DNA from: Betaproteobacteria bacterium RIFCSPLOWO2_02_FULL_68_150
GTDB lineage: Bacteria > Pseudomonadota > Gammaproteobacteria > Burkholderiales > SG8-39
Assembly: GCA_001771975.1 (NCBI GenBank)
Contig: MERE01000212.1
Coordinates: 1 to 15,834, forward strand
Direction of reading: 5' to 3'
DNA length: 15,834 nt
Shown here: in pieces, positions 1 to 6,176 of the stretch
Layout: each line of letters starts with the position of its first letter
How positions within the stretch are numbered: the stretch's first letter is position 1
Translations under genes and position numbers: made by a program
The notes under the pieces: generated by a model
Database searches by the model: none
The model's input: only the letters and a program-made list of their open reading frames with translations
Told to the model about the DNA's origin: nothing

Positions 1-574
1 CATCGCAGGCCAGCGGCGTAGCCAGCGGCTCGAGGCGCACCAGCGCGGATGCCACCTTCGGGGGCGGCCGGAAGGCGCCGGCAGCGACGTTGAAAAGGCG
101 CCGCATGCGAAAGCGCACCTGCAGCATCACCGAAAGCCGGCCATACGCCGGTGTCGAGGGTTGCGCCACCATGCGCTCGACGACCTCGCGTTGCAGCATG
201 AAGTGCGCGTCGCGCACCTGGCCGGCATAGCGCGCAATCCTGAACAATAGCGGCGTGGAAATGTTGTACGGCAGGTTTCCGACCACGCGCACGTCCGGCG
301 CCAGCGCGCCGAAATCGAAATCGAGCGCATCCGCGCAGTGCAGCGTCAGCCGCTCGGAAGAAAACTCGGCTGCCAGTCGCGCCGCAAGATCGCGATCGAT
401 CTCGATCGCCGTGAGGTGTGGCACGCGCGCGAGCAGCGCACGCGTCAGGGCCCCCTCGCCCGGACCGATCTCGACGATTCTCTCGCCCGGCGCCGGAGCG
501 ACCGCCTCCACGATCCGCGCCAGCACACCCGGGTCGTGCAGGAAGTGCTGCCCGAACCGCTTGCGCGGCCTTAT
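1..574 (-). CDS. rsmA: 16S rRNA dimethyladenosine transferase RsmA/KsgA (3' end cut by window)
   Basis: RsmA dimethylates two adjacent adenines in the 3'-terminal hairpin of 16S rRNA, using S-adenosylmethionine, late in small-subunit assembly. The translation opens RPRKRFGQHFLHD, the family's N-terminal signature. It continues with the SAM-binding loop EIGPGEGALT, an acidic EIDRDLA segment, the catalytic NLPYNIS motif, and later FRPPPKVASALVRLEPL. About 190 of the usual 260-270 residues are present; the C-terminal part lies beyond base 1. The gene follows surA directly and its first codons overlap the surA stop. The start is odd: the reading frame at the expected position begins with ATA (572-574), with GGAGGA just upstream. 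The nearest ordinary start codon in frame is GTG at 626-628, which would add 18 non-conserved residues inside surA. Family assignment is certain; the start is not. Confidence 0.93.
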   Translation of the reverse strand, partial: MRPRKRFGQHFLHDPGVLARIVEAVAPAPGERIVEIGPGEGALTRALLARVPHLTAIEIDRDLAARLAAEFSSERLTLHCADALDFDFGALAPDVRVVGNLPYNISTPLLFRIARYAGQVRDAHFMLQREVVERMVAQPSTPAYGRLSVMLQVRFRMRRLFNVAAGAFRPPPKVASALVRLEPLATPLACD

Positions 575-1875
575 TTGTCCTCCAGCCGGATCTCGACGTA
601 AGTGCGGTCGCGCAACTGGCGCAGCCACTCCTGGTAGGCCTCCTCGGACTTGCGCTCGCGCAGCGCCTGGCGCGCCGTGAGCCGCTGGCGTTCCGCCGGC
701 GGGGCGCCGGTGCGGCGCTCGAGCACCTGGATCAGGTGCCAGCCGAACGGGGTCTTGACCGGCTGGCTGATCTCGCCCGGCTTGAGCGCATCCATGGCGC
801 GCTCGAATTCCGGCACCGTGTCGCCGGCGAACACCCAGCCCAGATCGCCGCCGCGCGTGGCGCTCGCATCGGCGGAATGCAGCCGCGCCAGAGCGGCGAA
901 ATCGCCGCCGCCGGTGACAACGCGTTCGCGCAGGTCGGCCAGCCGGTGGCGCGCATCGGCCTCCGACACCACCTCGCTGGTCTTGACCAGGATGTGACGC
1001 AGGCGGGTCTGCGCGAGAACCTGGTCGGCGCCGGCGCCGCGCCGCGCGATCAGCTTGACGACGTGAAACCCTGCCGGACTGCGCAAGACCTCGCTCACCT
1101 CGCCCGGCTTCATGGCGCGCAGGGCGCTGGCGAACATGTCCGGCAGGCGGTCCGAGGGGCGCCAGCCCATCTGGCCTCCCTGCAACGCGTCGCCGGCATC
1201 GGAATAGCTCGCTGCAAGCGCCGCGAAATCGCCGCCGGCACGCGCTTCGGCGAGCACCTTTTCGGCGCGCGCTCGCGCCTGCTCGATGCGCTCCGGGCTC
1301 GCCTGGTCGGGCAGGCGCATCAGGATGTGCGCGATGTTGAAGTCGGCGCGCTCGCTGCGGCCGGCCGTTTGCTCCTCGAGAAACAGGTCGATCTCGGTTT
1401 CGCTCACCTCGATGCGCTCGTCGACCTCGCGCTCGCGCAGGCGCTGCATGGCGATCTGCTGGCGCAGCTCCTCGCGAAAGCGCGCCAGCACCACGCCGTC
1501 GACTTCGAGCGCGCGGCGGAACGCGGCGAGCGTCATGTTGTTGCTCTCGGCGACGCGGTCGATGGCGCGGTCGAGCTGCAGCTCGTCGACGCGGATGCCG
1601 CCCTCGGCCGCGAGCTGCAGCTGCGCCTTGTCGATGATCAGCCGCTCCAGCACCTGGCGCTCGAGCAGCGCGCGCTCGGGCAATGCGGTGCGCTGGCGGC
1701 GCAGTTCGCGCTCGGCCAGGGCGACCCGCTCGCGCAGCTCGCTGGCGGTGACCACTTGCTTGTTGACCACGGCGACGATGCGGTCGACCATCAGCGACGT
1801 TGGCGTTGGCGCCTGCGCCTGGACCTGCGCCGCAAGCGCCAGCGCGCAGAGCGGGACCGCAAAGCGGTGCATCAT
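571..1875 (-). CDS. surA: Periplasmic chaperone and peptidyl-prolyl isomerase SurA
   Basis: SurA escorts unfolded outer-membrane proteins, LptD among them, across the periplasm to the BAM complex. The 434-residue product has a short signal peptide (residues 1 to about 22: MMHR, a hydrophobic stretch, then AQVQAQA). An N-terminal chaperone domain follows (SLMVDRIVAVVNKQVVTASEL, to about residue 170). Then come two parvulin domains, at about 175-278 (starting FNIAHILMRLP) and 288-389 (starting TRLRHILVKTS). Both keep the GG.MGW or GG.LGW and FG/AGFHVV-like signatures. A C-terminal helix (RKSEEAYQEWLRQLRD) completes the chaperone fold. Length matches the family. ATG at 1873-1875 is followed directly by a second ATG; the first was chosen because GAAAG sits just before it. 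The gap to the lptD stop is 3 bases, so the two genes are probably co-transcribed and coupled. Confidence 0.96.
   Translation of the reverse strand: MMHRFAVPLCALALAAQVQAQAPTPTSLMVDRIVAVVNKQVVTASELRERVALAERELRRQRTALPERALLERQVLERLIIDKAQLQLAAEGGIRVDELQLDRAIDRVAESNNMTLAAFRRALEVDGVVLARFREELRQQIAMQRLREREVDERIEVSETEIDLFLEEQTAGRSERADFNIAHILMRLPDQASPERIEQARARAEKVLAEARAGGDFAALAASYSDAGDALQGGQMGWRPSDRLPDMFASALRAMKPGEVSEVLRSPAGFHVVKLIARRGAGADQVLAQTRLRHILVKTSEVVSEADARHRLADLRERVVTGGGDFAALARLHSADASATRGGDLGWVFAGDTVPEFERAMDALKPGEISQPVKTPFGWHLIQVLERRTGAPPAERQRLTARQALRERKSEEAYQEWLRQLRDRTYVEIRLEDK
578..583 (-). promoter_or_regulatory. Shine-Dalgarno sequence for rsmA
   Basis: On the minus strand GGAGGA lies 3 bases before the ATA codon at which RsmA homology begins, inside the last codons of surA. 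A strong ribosome-binding sequence at this place supports translation starting at or next to 574 rather than at the upstream GTG at 626-628. The spacing is a little shorter than usual. Confidence 0.5.
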
Positions 1876-1878
1876 CTT

Positions 1879-4137
1879 TCAGAATACCTGTTCGAAGGGC
1901 AGGCGCGGCCGCATGCTCGGCGGCACCAGATCGCCCGCGCCCGGATTGGTTGACGCGTAACCGGGGACGTGGCGTTTGAGAAAATCGGTCACGTCGCCCG
2001 ACTGGATGCCGCCGAAACCGTTGAACTCGAGCTGGAACATCAACACGGTCGAGGTGGTCTGCGCCGCGGCCTGGAGACGCTGGAACACGGTCCGGAACAC
2101 CCAGCAGCCGGCATTGTATTCGATGCCCGCGATGCCTTCGAGCAGCTGGCGTTCGAGCAACGAATAGTTGTAGCGCCCGATGGCATACCAGCCGGCGCTG
2201 AGCGGCCACTGCGCGGCGATATCGATCTGACGCAGCGCGTCGCGGTTGAAGCGATAGCTTGCGCTGACCAGCTTGGCGATCTCGGGGGTGTAGCGCACCG
2301 CCGCGCTGTAACGCTCGGTGCGCGAGCGCTGCAGGTTGTACTGCGCGGCGCCGTCGAAGCTCCAGCCCTGCGCGAGCCGCCCGCCCACCGAAGCGAGCAG
2401 GTCGGACTGCCCGCGGCCGCGCAGCGGCGCGGCGGGCGTCAGCCCGACGCGCTCGGATTTCAGATAGAGGCGCTGCCCGATGGTTGCGCGCAGCACTTCT
2501 TCGCCGCCGGGCCCGAGCAGGCGCGAAGTCGCGGCCAGGGTGAGGTGATCGGCATCGCCGAAGCGATCGCCGCCGACAAAGCGATTCTCGCTGAACAGTT
2601 GCGCGTAGTTGAAATCCGCCAGTCCGGTATCGAACAGCGGCACCGTGTCCTGCGCGCGATACGGCGCGTAGACGTAATACAGGCGCGGTTCGAGGGTCTG
2701 CGTGAGCGCTTCGCCGAACCAGCGCGCGCTGCGCTCGAAGATCAGTCCGGCGTCGGCGCTCGCCCACGGCACCGATACACCCTGGCGCTCGGGCTGCCCG
2801 GGCGCAGTGCGCGCGAGGCGGTACTCCGCGTGATGCACACCGAACCTCGGAATGACGAAATGCCCCGGCGCCGCAAGCGGCAGCGCGAGACTCGGATGCA
2901 ACGAGACGCGCGTGCCCTCGACCAGCGAATGATGCGTGAAGCGAACGTATTCAGCGGGCACCGTGACGTCGAGCCGGCCGCCCACGCTTTGCCGCAACAG
3001 CGCGGCATTGAGCTGCGGCACGCGATGATAGGGGCTGACGATCGGCGCGAGCGGGTCCTGCAGGGTCTGGAAACCCTGCACGCGGGCCTGCAGCGCATAG
3101 CTCGTGTCCCCGATGCTGCCGTGGTACTGGCTGAACGCCTCGCGCAACAGGTTGCCGGTGGTGATCTGGCGCATCTGGGTTCCCAGATCGACGAAGTAGC
3201 GGTCGTCCGACACCTTGTTGAAATCGAGCCGGCCGGTCCAGTCGGGCGCCAGCTGCTGCTCATGCTTCAGCGTCAGGCCGCTGCGCCGCTCGCCCAGCAC
3301 CTTGTCCTCGGGCAGGTATTCCCAGCGCAGGTCACCGGCATAGGACCGCTCCAGGTAGCGATACTGCGTCTTGAGCTGCAGCCCGCGCTTGCTCATGGTG
3401 ACCGGGGTCAGCAGCAGGTCCTGCTCCGGCGCAATGTTCCAGTAGAAGGGCACCCCGATCTCGAGGCCGCGACGCGTGTTCTGCGAGTAATGCGGCGTCA
3501 GCAGGCCGGACTTCCGGCGCCGCTCGAGCGGAAACGTTGCGAACGGGACGGCGAACAGGGTGGTGTCGAAAAACCTCAGCCGCCCGTCGCGCATGCGGCC
3601 TTCCTCGATCTCGTAGTCGAGTTCGAGCTCGCGCGCCTCGAAGCGCCAGTCCTCCTTGCCCGGCTCGCAGGTGGTGAAGCTGCCGCCGACCAGCCGCAGC
3701 TTGTCCTTGCCGAGGAACTCCAGCCGCTCGGCGCTGCCGCGCGCGGTCTGCTCGCGCCGCATGATGAAGCCCGGCTGGTCGAATACCCCGGTGTCGCTGT
3801 TGAGGTCGAATTGGAGCCGCGGTCCGAAAAACCGGTCGCCGGCGCGCTCGATGCGCACGCCGCCGTCGGCCTCGACGCGGCCGAACTCGCGGTTGTAGCG
3901 CAGCGTATCGCTGTAGAGGTTGAGCTCGCCGCGCCGCAGTTCGACCTGGCCGCGTGCCGTGACCTCGAACTCCGAAACACCCTCGATACTCAGCGCCTCG
4001 ATGGTAGTCGGGCCCGCGGGCATCGCCGGCGACGCTGCCAGCTGCGCCCAACCGTGCGGCGCGCCCAAAACCAGGAACGACAGGAGCGCGAGCCCGGTTG
4101 CGCAAACGAGGGGGCTCCGCGCGCGGCGGTGCTGCAT
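1879..4137 (-). CDS. lptD: LPS-assembly protein LptD (outer-membrane LPS translocon)
   Basis: LptD forms with LptE the outer-membrane channel that inserts lipopolysaccharide into the outer leaflet. From the ATG at 4135-4137 the product has 752 residues. A signal peptide covers about residues 1-31 (MQHRRAR, a long hydrophobic core, then WAQ). An N-terminal OstA-like beta-jellyroll follows (about 45-190: YSDTLRYNREFGRVEADGGV). The rest is a large beta-barrel domain rich in alternating aromatic strands (FYWNIAPEQDLLLTPVTMSKRG). The reading frame stays open upstream to about 4470, but that part overlaps the divergent amgK and has no secretory character, so 4137 is the likely start. No clear Shine-Dalgarno sequence precedes it. 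The mature protein has only two cysteines, C157 (TTCEPGKEDW) and C678 (NAGCWVF). It is the first gene of the lptD-surA-rsmA cluster. Confidence 0.95.
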   Translation of the reverse strand: MQHRRARSPLVCATGLALLSFLVLGAPHGWAQLAASPAMPAGPTTIEALSIEGVSEFEVTARGQVELRRGELNLYSDTLRYNREFGRVEADGGVRIERAGDRFFGPRLQFDLNSDTGVFDQPGFIMRREQTARGSAERLEFLGKDKLRLVGGSFTTCEPGKEDWRFEARELELDYEIEEGRMRDGRLRFFDTTLFAVPFATFPLERRRKSGLLTPHYSQNTRRGLEIGVPFYWNIAPEQDLLLTPVTMSKRGLQLKTQYRYLERSYAGDLRWEYLPEDKVLGERRSGLTLKHEQQLAPDWTGRLDFNKVSDDRYFVDLGTQMRQITTGNLLREAFSQYHGSIGDTSYALQARVQGFQTLQDPLAPIVSPYHRVPQLNAALLRQSVGGRLDVTVPAEYVRFTHHSLVEGTRVSLHPSLALPLAAPGHFVIPRFGVHHAEYRLARTAPGQPERQGVSVPWASADAGLIFERSARWFGEALTQTLEPRLYYVYAPYRAQDTVPLFDTGLADFNYAQLFSENRFVGGDRFGDADHLTLAATSRLLGPGGEEVLRATIGQRLYLKSERVGLTPAAPLRGRGQSDLLASVGGRLAQGWSFDGAAQYNLQRSRTERYSAAVRYTPEIAKLVSASYRFNRDALRQIDIAAQWPLSAGWYAIGRYNYSLLERQLLEGIAGIEYNAGCWVFRTVFQRLQAAAQTTSTVLMFQLEFNGFGGIQSGDVTDFLKRHVPGYASTNPGAGDLVPPSMRPRLPFEQVF

Positions 4138-4167
4138 GCGAGGTGGATTCAATGCAAGATTGGTGGG

Positions 4168-4176
4168 TGCTAAAAT
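4168..4176 (+). promoter_or_regulatory. Extended -10 promoter for amgK
   Basis: The 78-base spacer between divergent lptD and amgK is visibly richer in A+T than its flanks. It contains TGCTAAAAT, that is TG, one base, then TAAAAT: an extended -10 element with 5 of 6 consensus bases. A weak -35-like TTCAAT lies 17 bases upstream at 4148-4153. Transcription would begin near 4183, some 33 bases before the GTG of amgK. A second -10-like CATAAT at 4179-4184 overlaps. I could not pick a convincing lptD promoter on the other strand. Confidence 0.45.
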
Positions 4177-4215
4177 CGCATAATTCCGACCCACGCGCAA
4201 TCGCAATCGAGCAAC

Positions 4216-5214
4216 GTGGATTTCCGGCTCACCGCGCTCGAGCGCTGGCTCGGCTCCCGCTTCGGCGACACCGCTTTCACGCTCGCGCCGGCCTCCGAGG
4301 ACGCGAGCTTCCGGCGTTACTGGCGCGCGCGGCTCGCCGACGGCCGCAGCTACATCGCGATGGATGCCCCCCCGGAGCGGGAGGATTGCGGCCCGTTCGT
4401 GCATGTCGCTGCCCTGCTGCGCGCCGCGGGTGTCCACGCGCCGCAAGTGCACGCCGAGGACCGCGCTCAAGGGTTCCTGCTGTTGACGGACCTCGGTGAC
4501 ACGACCTTTCTTGCCGCGTTAAGCGAGCGCGACGCCGCGCCCCTGATGCGCGACGCCACCGAGGCGCTGCTGCGCTGGCAGCTCGCGACGCGGCCCGGCG
4601 AACTGCCGCCCTACGACGAGGCGCTGCTGCGGCGCGAGCTGGCGCTGTTTCCGCAGTGGTACATCGGCCGCCATCTGGGGCGCACGCTCGACACCGCCGC
4701 TCGGCGTTCGCTCGACGAGGTCGGCACGCTGCTGGTGCGCTCGGCGCTCGCCCAGGCGCAGGTCTACGTGCACCGCGACTACATGCCGCGCAATCTGATG
4801 CTGTGCGATCCCAACCCCGGGGTGCTCGATTTCCAGGACGCCGTGCTCGGCCCGATCAGCTATGACATGGCATCGCTGACACGCGATGCCTTTCTCAGCT
4901 GGGACGAAGAGCAGGTGCTCGACTGGACCGTGCGCTACTGGGAAATGGCCAAGCGCGCCGGGTTGCCGGTCGAGCGCGACTTCGCTGAATTCTGGCGCGC
5001 CTTCGAGTGGATGGGGCTGCAGCGCCACCTCAAGGTGCTCGGCATATTCGCGCGCCTCAGCCATCGCGACGGCAAGCCCGGGTATGTCGCCGATACGCCG
5101 CGCTTCGTCGGCTATGCGCGCGCCGTGGCCGGGCGCTATGCACCGCTGGCGCCGCTGGCGCGGCTGTTCGACCAGCTCGAGGGCTCGGCGCCGCGGGCGG
5201 GGTATACGTTCTGA
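4216..5214 (+). CDS. amgK: N-acetylmuramate/N-acetylglucosamine kinase AmgK
   Basis: AmgK phosphorylates the anomeric carbon of N-acetylmuramic acid (and GlcNAc) recovered from peptidoglycan turnover, giving MurNAc-1-phosphate for MurU. The 332-residue product has an aminoglycoside-phosphotransferase fold. The opening is SEDASFRRYWRARLADGRSYIAMDAPP (abbreviated: SFRRYWRA and YIAMDAPP). The catalytic loop is HRDYMPRNLML with H186, D188 and N193, followed by the metal-binding LDFQDA (D205) and GPISYDMASL, which are typical of this subfamily. The start is GTG at 4216-4218, which begins DFRLTALERWL; no strong Shine-Dalgarno sequence is visible. Identification is strengthened by the neighbours: lptD lies divergent and murU follows, an arrangement I recall from pseudomonads and betaproteobacteria. 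Here 260 bases separate it from murU, so the two may not be tightly coupled. Confidence 0.9.
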   Translation: MDFRLTALERWLGSRFGDTAFTLAPASEDASFRRYWRARLADGRSYIAMDAPPEREDCGPFVHVAALLRAAGVHAPQVHAEDRAQGFLLLTDLGDTTFLAALSERDAAPLMRDATEALLRWQLATRPGELPPYDEALLRRELALFPQWYIGRHLGRTLDTAARRSLDEVGTLLVRSALAQAQVYVHRDYMPRNLMLCDPNPGVLDFQDAVLGPISYDMASLTRDAFLSWDEEQVLDWTVRYWEMAKRAGLPVERDFAEFWRAFEWMGLQRHLKVLGIFARLSHRDGKPGYVADTPRFVGYARAVAGRYAPLAPLARLFDQLEGSAPRAGYTF

Positions 5215-5268
5215 GGCGGTGGCGAGGAATGCGGAGGGTGCACGCGATTGGGCGTTTAACGATGTCTC

Positions 5269-5310
5269 CCGAGCTGATCCAGTGGCATGAACGCCACTGA
5301 ATCAGCTCGG
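5269..5310 (+). repeat. Inverted repeat, hairpin 1 of the amgK-murU spacer
   Basis: The left arm (core CGAGCTGATCCAGTGGC, 5270-5286) pairs with the right arm (GCCACTGAATCAGCTCG, 5293-5309) with one mismatch around a 6-base loop. One further C-G pair extends it to 5269 and 5310. It begins 54 bases after the amgK stop; the bases between (5215-5268) show nothing recognisable. No run of T follows, so it is not a classical intrinsic terminator. Its right foot shares two bases with the left foot of the next hairpin. Confidence 0.85.
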
Positions 5311-5383
5311 CAGAGGTGTGAAAGGCAAACCCGTGTCGCTCAAGGGAAACCGTGCGGGCCGATTTTGCCTTTCCATCTCTGCC
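5309..5383 (+). repeat. Interrupted inverted repeat, hairpin 2 of the amgK-murU spacer
   Basis: GGCAGAG (5309-5315) pairs with CTCTGCC (5377-5383), and GAAAGGCAAA (5320-5329) pairs with TTTGCCTTTC (5364-5373). That gives a 7-bp and a 10-bp perfect stem separated by a 4x3 internal loop, closed by a 34-base loop (5330-5363). The apical loop holds a small possible CCCG/CGGG pairing. The outer stem uses TCTGCC at 5378-5383, which is also the foot of hairpin 3, so hairpins 2 and 3 cannot both form completely. Confidence 0.8.
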
Positions 5384-5418
5384 GACCTGGCGCGGTACTT
5401 CTGCGCCAGGTCGGCAGA
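5378..5418 (+). repeat. Perfect inverted repeat, hairpin 3 of the amgK-murU spacer
   Basis: TCTGCCGACCTGGCGC (5378-5393) pairs perfectly over 16 bp with GCGCCAGGTCGGCAGA (5403-5418) around a 9-base loop. The GC-rich stem is followed by CCCATGAG rather than a T-run, so factor-independent termination is unlikely. It ends 56 bases before murU; 5419-5474 shows no further structure that I can support. As DNA it could extrude a cruciform; as RNA it competes with hairpin 2. Confidence 0.88.
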
Positions 5419-5474
5419 CCCATGAGAGCCAAATTGCGCGCCACCCTTCTTGAAACTGACCCGGTGATCGAGCG

Positions 5475-6176
5475 ATGAAAGCCATGATCCTCGCCGCCGG
5501 CCGCGGCGAGCGGCTGCGCCCGCTCACCGACCGCGTGCCCAAGCCGCTGCTCGAGGCCGGCGGCAAGCCGCTGCTCGCCTGGCACCTGGAGCGGCTCGCG
5601 CAAGCCGGCTTTCGCGACATCGTGATCAACGTTTCGCACCTCGGCGAATTGATCGAGCGGCGCTTCGGCACGGGCGCGGGCTTCGGCGTCACCATCGCCT
5701 GGTCGCGCGAGGCGGCGCCGCTCGAGACCGCGGGCGGCATCGCGCAAGCCTGCGCTCTGCTCGGGAGCGAGCCGTTCCTGCTGCTCAACGCCGACATCTG
5801 GTGCGACTACGATTTTTCGCGCGCGAGGGGTCTGCGACTCGAGACGCGGCTCGCTCACCTGGTGCTGGTGCCCAACCCGCCGCACGCGCCGCGCGGCGAT
5901 TTCTCGCTGCGCGCCGGAACAGTCGGCAACGAGGCCGCGCCGCGCTACACTTACGCGGGCATCGCACTGCTGGCGCCACGCCTGGTTGCAGGGGTGAGCG
6001 CCGGCGCAAAAGCGCCGCTCGCGCCGCTTTTGCGCGCGGCGGCTTCACGGGCGGAAATCTCGGGCGAACTGTTCCAGGGAATCTGGCGCGATGCGGGCAC
6101 TGCCGGGCGCCTTGCCGAACTCGAAACGCTGCTGCGCGATGCGCGGATGAACCACGATGAAGATGACCGATTTTGA
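5475..6176 (+). CDS. murU: N-acetylmuramate alpha-1-phosphate uridylyltransferase MurU
   Basis: MurU joins UTP to MurNAc-1-phosphate to make UDP-MurNAc, feeding recycled sugar straight into peptidoglycan synthesis and bypassing MurA/MurB. The 233-residue product is a sugar-1-phosphate nucleotidyltransferase. Visible are the pyrophosphorylase signature LAAGRGERLRPLTDRVPKPL (residues 7-25), the base-recognition stretch LETAGGIAQA (83-92), the metal-binding LLLNADIWCDYD (D107) and a late WRDAGTAGRL. Length fits MurU and is shorter than glucose-1-phosphate thymidylyltransferases. The start ATG at 5475 begins KAMILAAGRG and has only a weak GAG upstream. Its last 20 bases overlap pepP. The pairing with amgK makes MurU more likely than a generic NDP-sugar synthase. 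Confidence 0.9.
   Translation: MKAMILAAGRGERLRPLTDRVPKPLLEAGGKPLLAWHLERLAQAGFRDIVINVSHLGELIERRFGTGAGFGVTIAWSREAAPLETAGGIAQACALLGSEPFLLLNADIWCDYDFSRARGLRLETRLAHLVLVPNPPHAPRGDFSLRAGTVGNEAAPRYTYAGIALLAPRLVAGVSAGAKAPLAPLLRAAASRAEISGELFQGIWRDAGTAGRLAELETLLRDARMNHDEDDRF

Noticed and set aside
418..1953. Long plus-strand open frame opposite surA (about 511 codons)
   Set aside because: It lies antisense to a clearly recognisable surA and its translation is a low-complexity mix rich in Ala, Arg, Leu and Gln with no domain; long antisense frames are expected at this GC content.
1969..4173. Long plus-strand open frame opposite lptD (about 734 codons)
   Set aside because: It mirrors the codon pattern of lptD, shows no recognisable motif or start signal, and the minus-strand LptD is unambiguous.
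4138..4470. N-terminal extension of LptD up to base 4470
   Set aside because: The extra 111 residues overlap amgK on the other strand and precede a perfectly good signal peptide at 4137, so they are not part of the protein.
5378..5423. Intrinsic terminator after amgK
   Set aside because: The stem is strong, but no run of T follows any of the three hairpins; termination cannot be claimed from sequence.
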